Source: DASTSN01 sp035760665
Lineage (GTDB): Bacteria; Bacteroidota; Bacteroidia; Chitinophagales; Chitinophagaceae
Assembly (NCBI GenBank): GCA_035760665.1
Contig: DASTSN010000107.1
Span: 1 to 24,261, forward strand
Direction of reading: 5' to 3'
DNA length: 24,261 nt
The position numbers and the translations under genes were made by a program. Shown piece by piece: positions 6,378-16,800 of this stretch. How positions within the stretch are numbered: the first letter of the stretch is position 1; the number at the start of each line of letters is the position of its first letter. Under the pieces are notes generated by a model. It saw nothing but the letters and a program-made list of their open reading frames with translations. It made no database searches and was not told the DNA's origin.

Positions 6378-7709
6378 TTATAATAAAAAAAGCGACAGCA
6401 GCCAGGTAACCAACAGGGTGACGAGTCCCATAAAAATAGTAGCAACTGAGTATACTTTCAGCATGCTTTTTATATCCATGCCGGAGAATTTAGCGATTAC
6501 CCAAAAATAGGCGTCATTGGCATGAGAAATCATCATGGAACCAGCCCCCATGGAAAGCACGGCAATTAATTTGCCATCGGGCGAATCCAAACCCAGAGCG
6601 GGTAACAAGGGTTGCACAATAGATGCGGCTGTAATAATGGCAACCGTTGATGACCCTTGTGCCGTTTTTAAAACAAAAGTAACCAGGAACGGAAAAAAAA
6701 GGCCCAGTGATTCCAAAGCGGTGCTGCTACCCAGGTAGTCACCAATGTGTACAGCCGCCAGCACAGCCCCAAAAGCCCCACCCGCTCCAATGATTATTAA
6801 AATGCCTCCCGCCCTTTCTGCTGCTGCCTGTAAGAGCATACCAACAGTATCCCTTTTCCAGTTTTTCCCGCCGGTAAATGCCAGAACGATACCGGCACTG
6901 AGTGCAATGACCGGATCGCCGAGGAAATGGATGATTGTTGAAAGAAAATCATGGCTGCTACCCTCGAAACTGGTGAATGATTTTAGCGCAATTAATACAA
7001 TGGGGACAACGACCGGTAAAAATGATTGCCCCACCGACGGTTGCTTTTTTTCCTCCGGTACCCCAGATTCGTGCGTGGGCATAACGACTGGCATTTTTTT
7101 TCCTGCATGCATGGCCCACCAATAACCTGCCAGCATAGCCGGAATTGCGCAAAGCGTACCAATCATTACCTGTCTGCCAACATCGGCACCTATTGTGGCC
7201 ACTGCTGCCGCGGCGCCCGGGTGAGGCGGAATTAAACAATGCACAGCGTATAAACCGGTAGCGAGTGAAGTGCCAAGAATCACTACCGATACAGCTGTAC
7301 GTTTGGCTAAAGAATTGTTGAGGCCACTCAGAACAATATATCCTGAATCGCAAAATATAGGAAGCCCAACGATAAAGCCCGTGAGCGACATGGCGAGCGG
7401 CGCCCGCCGTTCACCAGTTTTCCTGATCAGGTAACCGGCCATCACTCTTGTGGCGCCTGTATGTTCCAGCAAGATGCCAAGGGTGGTACCCAGTACAATA
7501 ATTAGTGCCAGCGACTGCATGATATTGCCAAATCCCTTTTTCGCCGCTTCAATGATCGTGGCAGCCGGCATACCAACGCCAGCACCTACTACAAAACATG
7601 CGATCAGCAATGCAAAAAATGCATGCACTTTATATTTCGTTGTCAAAACAATAATGACAACAATGGCCAGTATAAGAAAACTGATGATTTGAAAAAAAGA
7701 AACCGTCAT
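6378..7709 (-). CDS. GntP-family gluconate-type H+ symporter
   Basis: The 443-residue inner-membrane protein has the length and order of hydrophobic segments of the GntP family, which imports gluconate and related sugar acids with protons. Family-typical stretches are IVLGTTLGILLEHTGATRVM (about 72-91), the loop GFIVGLPIFCDSGYIVLSGL (about 111-130), HCLIPPHPGAAAAVATIGAD (about 158-177) and AQGSSTVAIITAASIVQPLL (about 348-367). It starts at the first ATG. No gluconate kinase, dehydratase or regulator is next to it, so substrate assignment within the family (gluconate, idonate, fructuronate, glycerate and so on) is open. It converges on the RRM gene with 65 bases between the stops. Confidence 0.93.
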   Translation of the reverse strand: MTVSFFQIISFLILAIVVIIVLTTKYKVHAFFALLIACFVVGAGVGMPAATIIEAAKKGFGNIMQSLALIIVLGTTLGILLEHTGATRVMAGYLIRKTGERRAPLAMSLTGFIVGLPIFCDSGYIVLSGLNNSLAKRTAVSVVILGTSLATGLYAVHCLIPPHPGAAAAVATIGADVGRQVMIGTLCAIPAMLAGYWWAMHAGKKMPVVMPTHESGVPEEKKQPSVGQSFLPVVVPIVLIALKSFTSFEGSSHDFLSTIIHFLGDPVIALSAGIVLAFTGGKNWKRDTVGMLLQAAAERAGGILIIIGAGGAFGAVLAAVHIGDYLGSSTALESLGLFFPFLVTFVLKTAQGSSTVAIITAASIVQPLLPALGLDSPDGKLIAVLSMGAGSMMISHANDAYFWVIAKFSGMDIKSMLKVYSVATIFMGLVTLLVTWLLSLFLL

Positions 7710-8106
7710 ACGTTATACAATCGAAAAAATACAATTTATTACTGAAGCGGCAAGTGTTTACCGCAATGTTTCCATTTCCTGATTCTTAGTTTTTCTGAAA
7801 TTCCATTTTATACACAGGAATCCATTTCCCAAAACATTCTTCCTTTGCGCTCATTGAATAAGGGGCCGCTTTTTTATCACCCGCACACTTGTTGCCAGGC
7901 CTGTATACTTTTTATCCCGTAAATTCAATACATTCTAAAACCAGTAAATAAAAGATCAGCACGTTATAACTCACTGGGGAACATTCAACCTAAAACTTCT
8001 GCGGCTGGTGCGTTATGACAATGTACCCGGCTAAAAAACATATAAAAAGGTTTTCATTTTCTCCCCTGCTGCTTTCCATTATCTTTGCGCCTCAAAAAAA
8101 CAGATC
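7710..8106. other. Divergent intergenic region between gntP-type gene and ychF
   Basis: These 397 bases contain no convincing ORF, RNA gene or long repeat. The only clear signal is the ychF promoter at the right end (8057-8087). No clear TAnnTTTG box was found on the minus strand in front of the permease. TTCCTTTGCGC near 7840 resembles a -7 box with one mismatch but has no gene behind it. Confidence 0.6.
8057..8087 (+). promoter_or_regulatory. Promoter of ychF
   Basis: TATCTTTG (8080-8087) fits the -7 consensus TAnnTTTG and is followed by CGCC. TTTT at 8057-8060 lies 19 bases upstream as an imperfect -33 element. The ATG is 19 bases after the -7 box, which gives a leader of about 12 bases. 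Confidence 0.6.
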
Positions 8107-9204
8107 ATGGGTTTACAAGCAGGTATTGTGGGTTTGCCAAATGTAGGTAAGTCAACTTTATTTAACGCTGTGAGCAACAGCGCCAAAGCACAGGCAAGCA
8201 ACTATCGTTTTTGTACAATCGAACCGAATATTGGCCTGGTGGATGTGCCGGATCCGCGTTTAAATAAACTGGCCGCGTTAGTTCATCCGGAAAGAATCGT
8301 GCCCACACAGATAGAAATTGTGGATATTGCCGGACTGGTGCGCGGTGCCAGCAAAGGCGAAGGGCTGGGAAATAAATTTTTAGCCAATATCCGTGAGGTG
8401 GATGCTATCATTCATGTAATCCGTTGTTTTGAAGATGAAAATATATTACGGGATGAAGGCCCCATAAATCCCGTTGCTGATAAAGGTATTATTGATACTG
8501 AACTGCAACTGAAAGACCTGGAAAGCGTGGAAAAGAAAATACAGCGGATTGAAAAACAGGCAAAGGCTGATCCAAAACTGCGCTCCGAACTGGACATTTT
8601 GAAAAAATGCTATTCCCACCTGGAACAGGGTAAAAATATACGTGAACTGGATCTTGGTAAGGAAGAACTTTCTGCCATAGCCGATTTATTTTTACTAACC
8701 GAAAAACCGGTATTATATGTCGCCAATGTGGATGAAGCCTCCATGCATACCGGCAACAAATTTTCTGAATCTTTGAAAGAAGCTGTGAAAGACGAGCAGG
8801 CGGAGGTGATCATCATGAATAACTCCATCGAAGAACAAATCTCTGGTATGGAAGATCCTGCGGATAAAGAACTCTTTATGCAGGAATACGGGATGCGGGA
8901 ACCAGCTTTAGACCGGCTCATTCATTCAGCGTATAAATTACTAAACCTTTTTACGTATTTCACGGCCGGTGTGCAGGAAGTGAGGGCCTGGACGATTCAT
9001 GCCGGCTGGAAAGCGCCGCAAGCAGCCGGCGTAATTCATACTGATTTTGAAAAAGGGTTTATTAAAGCCGAAGTAATCAGCTACGAAGATTACGTACAAT
9101 ACGGATCCGAAGCTGCCTGCCGCGAAGCCGGAAAACTCCGCATTGAAGGAAAAGAATATGTAGTAAAGGATGGCGACGTGATGCACTTCCGGTTTAATGT
9201 TTAA
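8107..9204 (+). CDS. ychF: Redox/ribosome-associated ATPase YchF (Obg-like)
   Basis: The 365-residue protein is a conserved P-loop NTPase of the TRAFAC/Obg group that prefers ATP and associates with ribosomes. G1 is GLPNVGKST (9-17) and G3 is DIAGLVRG (73-80), followed by the glycine-rich ASKGEGLGNKF. In place of the GTP-specifying NKxD it has NVDE (207-210), the YchF mark of ATP specificity. A coiled-coil insert (about 135-180) and a C-terminal TGS domain (about 280-364, ending KDGDVMHFRFNV) complete the normal layout and length. It has its own promoter and is not in an operon. It is a core gene that shows no sign of transfer. Confidence 0.97.
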   Translation: MGLQAGIVGLPNVGKSTLFNAVSNSAKAQASNYRFCTIEPNIGLVDVPDPRLNKLAALVHPERIVPTQIEIVDIAGLVRGASKGEGLGNKFLANIREVDAIIHVIRCFEDENILRDEGPINPVADKGIIDTELQLKDLESVEKKIQRIEKQAKADPKLRSELDILKKCYSHLEQGKNIRELDLGKEELSAIADLFLLTEKPVLYVANVDEASMHTGNKFSESLKEAVKDEQAEVIIMNNSIEEQISGMEDPADKELFMQEYGMREPALDRLIHSAYKLLNLFTYFTAGVQEVRAWTIHAGWKAPQAAGVIHTDFEKGFIKAEVISYEDYVQYGSEAACREAGKLRIEGKEYVVKDGDVMHFRFNV

Positions 9205-9228
9205 TACAAGGCACGCAATTATTTCATA

Positions 9229-12200
9229 TTAGAATAATGCCGTCAGTGATGCCCGGCCGATATGAACTGTACGTGCAGAACCGGGTTTGCGGCCGTCATA
9301 TTGGAAATTCAACTCTAGGTTATTAAGCAGTCGCTTGGTAAAGGTTAATGACCAGATGTAGTTTTTTCCTGGCAATAATCCATCCAGCATCACATAACTC
9401 ACCGTTGTATTGGCAGGATAGTTATAACTGATATTGTTGAATGTAAACTTGGCATTAATTGAGCTGGTCTGCAGCACATTGTATTTTGTTTCAAGATTAA
9501 TCGAATTAGACACAGCTTTTTCACCGCCGTATACAGGTACATTTTTTTTCGAATTCAGGCTATACCCGGCAGAAATTCTGAAGGTAGTACCGCTGATGAG
9601 TTCCATTTTGGGTTCCAGCGTGTAAATATTTATTTCATAATTCCTGTTGCCAAATGCCGGTGTGAAAAGCGCCAGCAAGCCTTTCCTGTTATTCATGGTA
9701 AAGGTAAACGAGCGGCTCAGGTTCCAGCGAAACTTCATCGTCCAGTCGTTTTGCTTTCGGCTCTCATAACCATAGGTCAGCAATGACTTACCTCCGCTAC
9801 GCAGGTTGCTGAGGTCAATTCCCCATTTGCTGCTGTAGCGGTTAAATGACAGTGTATTCAGCAAGGTCGTACTCAGGGTAATCAGTGCCGTATCATTCAG
9901 CCCGTATTTAAATGGATTAAATTCAAAATCGCCCTTTGCCAATGACTTTTTATTTACCTGCATCGAGCTTTGCAAACTAAATAAGGAAACAAGTTTTTTT
10001 ATGCCATGCAAATCAGGTGCATTCAAAACGACATGCGGATTCAGGTTCAGGCTATAGTTAAATGTTGTATAGTTGGCTTTGATAAAAATATTCGTGGGTG
10101 TATAAATGCGGATATATTTAGCCTGGTCCTGAAAAGCAGCCAGCTCAAACTCGTTTAATGATTGTACGCCGTTGCTGTCATAGTCATTCCAAACATACTG
10201 GCCCTGGCCAGCAGGCACTTCCAGGTACGCATAATCGCGTTGTTGTTCCTGCCCCGCTCCCACTTCGTACAATACATTTCCTGTTACCAGTCCCTTCCAT
10301 TCGTTTACTACATATTCTGCACGCCCCAATACTGTTTTGTCTGATTTTTGAGTAGGCGTTACGGTAGTATCCGCCTTAAGGCTGCGGAAAGTTGCGTCTA
10401 CTGTAAACTGGTGACGGGGATTATTCAGCAATTCTGTTTTCAGGTTCAGGTTCATACTCCGGTCACCTTTCACGAGGTTTTTCCCAATTGGATATTTATC
10501 TGTTCGTGTATAAAAGGTAAGGCCATACTTATTTCGTTTCGCTTCGTCTGATCGTATATAAACGGAATAGGTATCAAAATAAAAGGTGTTGGCAGTAAGT
10601 GTGTCTGCATTTTTATCCGTTGCTTTATTTTGCTGCACAGCGTAGTTAAAGCCAATTTTATAATTATTCCATTTTTTAAATTGTTTCGAGAGATCAATGA
10701 CCGGGCGCAAGAATGCACCCTTTTGATATTGCGTCGCGAAACTAGTTATGGAAAACTGGTTATTCAGTTGCCACCCTTTCCAGTTGGCACGATGAACAAC
10801 AGCGTTTTGAAAACCATTGTAGCTGTCGCTCCGGTTATAATTTACAAACTGGTAGGAAAAAGATTGATTATTCCTGTCCTGCAAGCCTGCCGTCGCTTTA
10901 AAAATATTTTCAGTTACCGGTGCTGTAATCAACGGGAGGCCCCAGTCGCGGGAAAATTCCACGTTACGGATACGTTCCAGCGGTTTGAATTTTGCCTGCA
11001 CATATTCATAATCTAATCCAGTGGTAAGTTTTAACTGGCTTCTTGTATGCAGGTCTTTATTATTGCTGAGTTGAAATTTAGTCGCATAGCCCTTATGGTT
11101 ATTATCGTCCAATGCAGAAAAGGTATTCGGATCATAATCGCTCATTGCTACTTCTGTTTTCAGCAATGTGTTCTTTGTAATGGCGTAGTCGATACCAAAG
11201 TTCAGTATCTGTTGTTTTTTAGGCGTTACCAAAATACTTACAGGTTCGTATTGCCCCTGTTTTACCCCGTTTACGGGTGGTACAAATTTGTACACTTTCC
11301 CGTTTGCACCGTTAAAATCAGGCACATAATTACCATTACCAAAACCGACATCTGAAAAGGAGAGTGTATACTTCGCCACTGCCGGATCGGTGGAATACTG
11401 GTAAAAAGAATCCGTACCGTTATTGTAATACAGTTTTTCATATAACACCTTACTGGCCGAAAAGGTATCAAGCGCTGCGGTTGGATATAAAGCGTTTTGA
11501 ATACTGTCGCCCAGCCCGGATAAAAATTGTTTCTGCCGGGTATCAAGCACCTGGTTAATCTGAGAGTTTTTAGCGTCACTGTTGGTAAATGCGCCAATCC
11601 GGATTTTCAGTTTTTTCCCTATGGCAAGTTCCTGTGACAGGTACAGGTTGGCATTTAAAAAATTCCGGTCGGCATATTCAAACTCCACCTGTATGCGGCT
11701 GTCTTTGGTAATCATGCGCTTAGGCGTAAACGTGATTTCTGCAGTATTGTAATTAATCACATAATCCTGATCTTCGCCCCGTTGCAGCAACTGGCCGTCC
11801 ACATAAACTCTTTCGGTACCTGCCAGCACTATAAAAAAAAGTTCATTATTGGCGCCGGTCAATTTATAAGGGCCCTGGTTACCTTCCAGCCCTTCGAATA
11901 CGTTCCGGTTGAATTTTCCTTTCGCCACCGAGCCGCTTACCAGGGTACTGGACGTAAGTGACGGAGAAATTTTATTGGTTGTTTGAAATGATATACCCTG
12001 CAAGCGCTTATAAAAATTGAGGAAATAACTTTTGTTTTGTCGTAAGTCAATATCCCCGAGATTCAGTTGCCATCCGTTTTTTCTGAATTGCAGGTACACC
12101 TGGTCAAATTCGTTGAGTTGCTGCGTATTTCCGTCAGGCTGAATCGGAATATTATTATCTGTGATAGCAGCTTGCACCTCAATGCTATCTCCCAGCATGC

Positions 12201-12729
12201 CTTCCAGTTGCAGGTTGAGTGTGGAATTTACCACAGCATCCTGACTATTCCCAAATGAAATTTGCCTGCCAAAACTTCCGCTTGCCCGTAAAGTGCCAAA
12301 ATCAAATACGCCTTTATTTTGTTCGGATGGTTGCTCACTATATTCATAAGGCGCCAGGTAATCACGGTTGATAACACTATCAAAATTGATGCGCTGGGCA
12401 ACAGGGTTGAGCTTATACGAAAACACCCGGTATCGAATTGTCACGGTATCGGTCATGGGCTGATGAATCCAGTGTAAAACGGCATGTATAAAGTCAAGCC
12501 GGTAACAGGAATCGGGTACATGCAACACGGTAAATGTATTGGGGATAATGCTCAGCGTATCAATCTGCAGGCTGTCGCCCCTGAGCACCAACTTTTTTTC
12601 CCGGTAATTGGACTTTGTAAGATTATTGGAAGGCTGTTCCTGCGCCTGGCTTTGTACAATGAGCAGCGATAAAAAAATCAGCAGTACTATTCTTCCTAAA
12701 ATATTCAAAAGCAGCAGGTTTACACCCAA
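9229..12729 (-). CDS. Large SprA-like outer-membrane beta-barrel protein, function unknown
   Basis: The 1166-residue protein has an N-terminal signal (hydrophobic, ending near SQAQ at residue 30). The segment at about 148-230 reads GSFGRQISFGN, LNLQLEGMLGDSIEV, then EFDQVYLQF. Another at about 306-353 reads ERVYVDGQLLQRGED, VINYNTAEITFTP, IQVEFEYADRNF. Both resemble short segments of the gliding/type IX secretion protein SprA, but this protein is about half its length. The remaining ~750 residues alternate aromatic and polar residues as in a long barrel and end in Phe. No ATG is in frame near the signal: the start used here is TTG at 12729, and TTG at 12708 gives an equally good signal. It is divergent from the DeoR gene. 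I would call it an uncharacterised Bacteroidota family. Confidence 0.75.
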   Translation of the reverse strand: MGVNLLLLNILGRIVLLIFLSLLIVQSQAQEQPSNNLTKSNYREKKLVLRGDSLQIDTLSIIPNTFTVLHVPDSCYRLDFIHAVLHWIHQPMTDTVTIRYRVFSYKLNPVAQRINFDSVINRDYLAPYEYSEQPSEQNKGVFDFGTLRASGSFGRQISFGNSQDAVVNSTLNLQLEGMLGDSIEVQAAITDNNIPIQPDGNTQQLNEFDQVYLQFRKNGWQLNLGDIDLRQNKSYFLNFYKRLQGISFQTTNKISPSLTSSTLVSGSVAKGKFNRNVFEGLEGNQGPYKLTGANNELFFIVLAGTERVYVDGQLLQRGEDQDYVINYNTAEITFTPKRMITKDSRIQVEFEYADRNFLNANLYLSQELAIGKKLKIRIGAFTNSDAKNSQINQVLDTRQKQFLSGLGDSIQNALYPTAALDTFSASKVLYEKLYYNNGTDSFYQYSTDPAVAKYTLSFSDVGFGNGNYVPDFNGANGKVYKFVPPVNGVKQGQYEPVSILVTPKKQQILNFGIDYAITKNTLLKTEVAMSDYDPNTFSALDDNNHKGYATKFQLSNNKDLHTRSQLKLTTGLDYEYVQAKFKPLERIRNVEFSRDWGLPLITAPVTENIFKATAGLQDRNNQSFSYQFVNYNRSDSYNGFQNAVVHRANWKGWQLNNQFSITSFATQYQKGAFLRPVIDLSKQFKKWNNYKIGFNYAVQQNKATDKNADTLTANTFYFDTYSVYIRSDEAKRNKYGLTFYTRTDKYPIGKNLVKGDRSMNLNLKTELLNNPRHQFTVDATFRSLKADTTVTPTQKSDKTVLGRAEYVVNEWKGLVTGNVLYEVGAGQEQQRDYAYLEVPAGQGQYVWNDYDSNGVQSLNEFELAAFQDQAKYIRIYTPTNIFIKANYTTFNYSLNLNPHVVLNAPDLHGIKKLVSLFSLQSSMQVNKKSLAKGDFEFNPFKYGLNDTALITLSTTLLNTLSFNRYSSKWGIDLSNLRSGGKSLLTYGYESRKQNDWTMKFRWNLSRSFTFTMNNRKGLLALFTPAFGNRNYEINIYTLEPKMELISGTTFRISAGYSLNSKKNVPVYGGEKAVSNSINLETKYNVLQTSSINAKFTFNNISYNYPANTTVSYVMLDGLLPGKNYIWSLTFTKRLLNNLELNFQYDGRKPGSARTVHIGRASLTALF

Positions 12730-13052
12730 AATCGTAAAAAGGAGCTGTTTTATTGTTTGAAAATTATCAACGGCTGTTAATTGGTTTATCCAGTTATTTA
12801 AAATAGTAGCCAGAAAACATCAAAAGCGTGATGTAATGCTCCAAACTCCAGCCGCTTTTCAAACCTGTTTGTGGTCAATCTTAAACGCTCATGTGATAGC
12901 GTCCAGTTGTTGTATTAGTATAATTCATATGTGAATGCAACTGTGCATAAATCTTTTTCTCAGTGCAGCGTTTTTTTTCTGGAATTTGCCTATGTTTATG
13001 CAATATTTTGCGGTTTTTTGCTGGATTTGGTAGCAAACCATACAAACTAACG
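12730..13052. other. Divergent intergenic region between the SprA-like gene and the deoR-type gene
   Basis: These 323 bases hold no ORF I would support. The right third is T-rich, with several TTTG words (12985-12988, 13007-13010, 13017-13020, 13026-13029). TGGATTTG at 13022-13029 is one base off the -7 consensus and could serve the regulator, though no -33 box is well spaced. A GTG at 12963 is in frame with the regulator, but the 30 extra residues do not look like its family. Confidence 0.5.
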
Positions 13053-13802
13053 ATGCTTAAACAGGAACGCCAGTCATATATTCTTCACCAGGTAAACCTT
13101 CATAACAAGGTACTCTCCTCTACTTTAAGTGAGGACATGAAGGTATCGGAAGACACCGTCAGGCGAGACCTGCAGGAACTGGCCGACCAAGGGAAAATTA
13201 TAAAGGTTCATGGCGGGGCACTTTCCCAATCGTTTCATTACAGCAGCAGCCCGTCCGCTAATATTTATTCGCAGACGCAGAAAAATAGTATCGCCCGAAA
13301 AGTGATGCAACTAATCCATGACGGTATGTTTATTCTCACTTCTGGCGGTACCACCATTGCCGAGCTGGCCAGGATCTTACCGCCGGGATTAAAAGCCACT
13401 TTTATTTCCGGCAGTCTGCCAGTGGTGCTGGAATATTCCAATCATCCGAACATTGACGTGATTGTAATTGGCGATAAGGTGTCAAAAAATTCGAAAATCA
13501 CGGTGGGAGCAGATGCGATAGCCAAAATCCGGCAGTTCAGCGCTGATCTATGCATAATGGGTGTTAACTCTATTGATATAGAACATGGCATTACGGATAA
13601 TGACTGGGAAGTGGTACAAATTAAGAAAGCAATGATAGAGTCATCTAAGAAAACTGTTTGCTTGACGATAGCAGAAAAAATTAATTCGCATCAGCCGATA
13701 CAGGTATGCCCGCTGAAAGAAATAGACACGCTGGTCACAGAACTATCGCCCGATGATCCGTTGCTGGCGCCATATAGAAAAACGGGTATAAATATTTTAT
13801 AA
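13053..13802 (+). CDS. DeoR/GlpR-family transcriptional regulator
   Basis: This 249-residue regulator starts at ATG 13053 with MLKQERQSYILHQV, the normal DeoR opening. The upstream GTG at 12963 would add a Cys/Phe-rich stretch foreign to the family. The winged helix ends with the signature VSEDTVRRDLQEL (31-43) and KVHGGA (51-56). The C-terminal sugar-phosphate-binding domain has TSGGTT (96-101), IGDKVSKNSKITVG, and MGVNSIDIEHGITDNDWEV. DeoR proteins usually repress and are released by a phosphorylated sugar. It lies 76 bases before susC on the same strand, so it most likely controls the SusCD-phosphoesterase locus. Its effector is unknown, but a sugar phosphate would fit the locus. Confidence 0.93.
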   Translation: MLKQERQSYILHQVNLHNKVLSSTLSEDMKVSEDTVRRDLQELADQGKIIKVHGGALSQSFHYSSSPSANIYSQTQKNSIARKVMQLIHDGMFILTSGGTTIAELARILPPGLKATFISGSLPVVLEYSNHPNIDVIVIGDKVSKNSKITVGADAIAKIRQFSADLCIMGVNSIDIEHGITDNDWEVVQIKKAMIESSKKTVCLTIAEKINSHQPIQVCPLKEIDTLVTELSPDDPLLAPYRKTGINIL

Positions 13803-13878
13803 TCAACCATACAATGCGTTTTTAAAACCAACATCTAAAGAAACGATTAAACTGTTTAAAGAATCAAAAACAACTATT

Positions 13879-16800
13879 ATGAGAAAAAAGTATGTGATTC
13901 ACTTTCTCACGGTACTGTTGCTTGGTTTATCCCTGGTGGGATATTCGCAGGAAAAAACCGTAACAGGTGAAGTAACCGGCGAAAACAACACGCCGCTCGG
14001 AGGGGTTACCGTAACTGTAACCGAAACAAATAGAACGACCCAAACAAATGCTGATGGCAAGTTTGTAATTTCTGCGAGTGTTGGGCAAACACTCCATTTT
14101 ACACACGTAGGCTATGCTCCGCAAGATTATTTGGTGAGTCAGGACAATGCGATTTCTATTCAAATGACAGTAGCCACCGGAACACTTGAAGATGTTGTAG
14201 TGGTAGGTTATGGCACACAGAAAAAAGCAAATTTGACCGGTGCCGTAACTACCGTAGATGTGGAAAAAACATTTGGTAGTAAACCCATTAACGATCCAAC
14301 AAGAGCCTTGCAGGGTGTCGTTCCTGGCCTAACGATCACTTATGGTAATGGAGGTTTAACAACCGGCGCAGCAGTAAACATACGTGGTGTAGGATCTATA
14401 AATGGTTCAGGCAGGCCATTGATTTTGGTGGATAATGTAGAAACATCTGATTTATCCATCATCAACCCAAATGATATTGAAAGTATTTCTGTCTTAAAAG
14501 ATGCTGCTTCTACCTCCATTTATGGTGCAAGGGCTGCTTTTGGAGTTGTTTTAATTAAAACTAAATCGGGCAAAAAAAATCAAAAAACATCGATATCATA
14601 TAATAATTATTTTGCGTGGAGTAAGCCTACTATTCTTCCCAACTTTTCTGACCCGGTTCCAGAATTACAGGCGCTTTATGATGCTTCACAAAGATCCGGA
14701 ATCACGTCTCCTGAAATTTTTGGTATGCAATTACTGAAATTAAAGGACGGTATTGCAAACTGGGAAAACAACTACGCCTCTACTAATACGGGATCAGAAA
14801 TGATAGAAGGTCAGGATTTTGAATTTGCACCTGATGGCAGAGTATATTTCTATAAAGTTTGGGATCCCAAAGAAGTGATGTTAAAAGACTATACCCAATC
14901 CCAAATGCATAATATCAAAATCCAAGGGGGGGGAAATAATGTTGGTTATTATATGTCATTCGGATACAGCAATGATGGTGGCATTTTGAAATTGAATCCG
15001 GATAATGTTAAGAAATATAATATTACCGGTGCAATCAATGCCAGCCCCACAAAATGGCTGGATGTAGATTTAAAAATGCTGTATAGAAACTTTGACTATG
15101 ATTATCCGTATGCTTACCAGGATTATTGGTACTATTTCTGGCGTTGGGGGGCTTATTTCCCTTATGGTACCTGGAACGGACATTATTTCCGCCACACCCC
15201 TGCTTACATGGCTGACGCAAATTCTAATAGTGTAATAGATAATTATCAAAGAGTTGATATTGGTGCCACGCTTAAAATCAATAAGCACTTGAATGTAAGA
15301 GCCGATTATACAATTGGTCGTGATAATGCGCTCCGCCACGAAGTTGGAGGACCTATTATGGCGTGGGACTTCTGGTCTGCGGGTGTTCCACCGAAATTAG
15401 CTAATATCGCTTCTGCATCTCAGGATGTGGCTTCATATACCAACGGAAGATATTTAACTAATACTTTTAACACCTACGCTACATATGAAAATAGTTTTGG
15501 TGATCACAATTTAAAAGTGATTGCTGGTATTAATGCCGAGGATTATGAGGGCTTTAATATTGCAGCTGCCAAGAAAGGTTTACTTGATCCAGATAAAGGA
15601 GAATTAGGCTTGACCTATGGTGATCCAACAGTTAGCAATACGCATGGCCTAAGTGCTTATGCTGGCTATTTTGGCAGAATCAATTACAACTACAAAGGAA
15701 AATACTTGCTGGAAGTTAATGGACGATATGATGGTGCATCATCATTTTCCCCCAGGGATCGATGGGCATTCTTTCCATCGGCATCTGTTGGATATCGACT
15801 CAGCCAGGAAAATTTCATGCAATTCATAAAACCAGTGGTGACAGATTGGAAAATCAGGGCATCGCTGGGCAAATTGGGAAATCAGGACGTTGGTGGCAAC
15901 AGGTATCTTGCCCTAATGAGCAGTGGTACCGCCAGCTGGGTTAATGGAACGGCATTAGCACAAACTATTCGTCAACCTGTTTCTGTTCCGGAAGCACTTA
16001 CATGGGAATCTGTAAAAACCCTTGATATCGGTACCGACATCAGGCTTTTCAAAAATCATATTGGTGCATCATTCGACTGGTATGATCGGACCACACAAGG
16101 AATGCTGGCCAGCACCAGTGTACCGGCAACGTTTGGAACCGGTGGTCCTGTCAACAACTCAGGCGATTTCCGTACAAGAGGCTGGGAACTTGCCCTTGAT
16201 GCAAATTATGGTTTTGGCAAAGATCTTCAGGTATACGGAACATTCACACTTGCAGATAACAAAACTGTATTTACCAAATGGGATAATCCTTCCATGCTGA
16301 TCATGCAGAATTATGTAGGGAAAACCTATGGCGAAATATGGGGCTTTGAAACAGACCGGTATTTTACGTCTGACGAAGATGTTCAAAAATCACCTAGTCA
16401 AACTACTATACAAAACGGAAACTTCATTTATGGACCTGGTGATGTAAAGTATAAGGACTTAAATAATGATGGCAAAATTGATGGTGGTAAAATGACATTG
16501 GCAGATCATGGTGATTTAAAAGTTATTGGCAATACACAACCTCGCTATCAATACAGTTTCCGCTTAGGCGGGTCTTATAAAGGTTTCGATATCGATATCT
16601 TCCTGCAAGGTGTAGGTAAACGCCAGTTCTGGGGGCTTGGTAATATTGCAATTCCACTTTACCAGGGTTCGGATATTTTATATGCGAATCAACTGGATTT
16701 CTGGACGCCAGATAACCCCAATGCCTACTATCCCCGTCCTTATATTGGTAACAACCAAACAAAACTTCCTGGAATGCCAACAAGCGGAAATAACTTTTAT

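Noticed and set aside
6370..6390. Perfect AT-only inverted repeat as a stand-alone regulatory element
   Set aside because: It is 9 bases of A/T arms over the permease stop codon; chance in AT-rich DNA or the edge of a convergent terminator explains it.
7710..8106. Small RNA or riboswitch in the gap before ychF
   Set aside because: No conserved RNA core or strong hairpin with a T-tract was found; the ychF leader itself is only about 12 bases.
10630..11016. 128-codon plus-strand ORF inside the SprA-like gene
   Set aside because: It is antisense to a continuous 1166-codon frame, with no promoter and no recognisable motif.
12963..13052. GTG-started N-terminal extension of the DeoR regulator
   Set aside because: The added 30 residues are Phe/Cys-rich and unlike the family; ATG 13053 gives the standard DeoR opening.
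15146..15151. Second G run (six G) in susC
   Set aside because: Six bases is short and encodes a Trp-Gly stretch (W-G-A), so it is less convincing as a slippage site than the eight-G tract.
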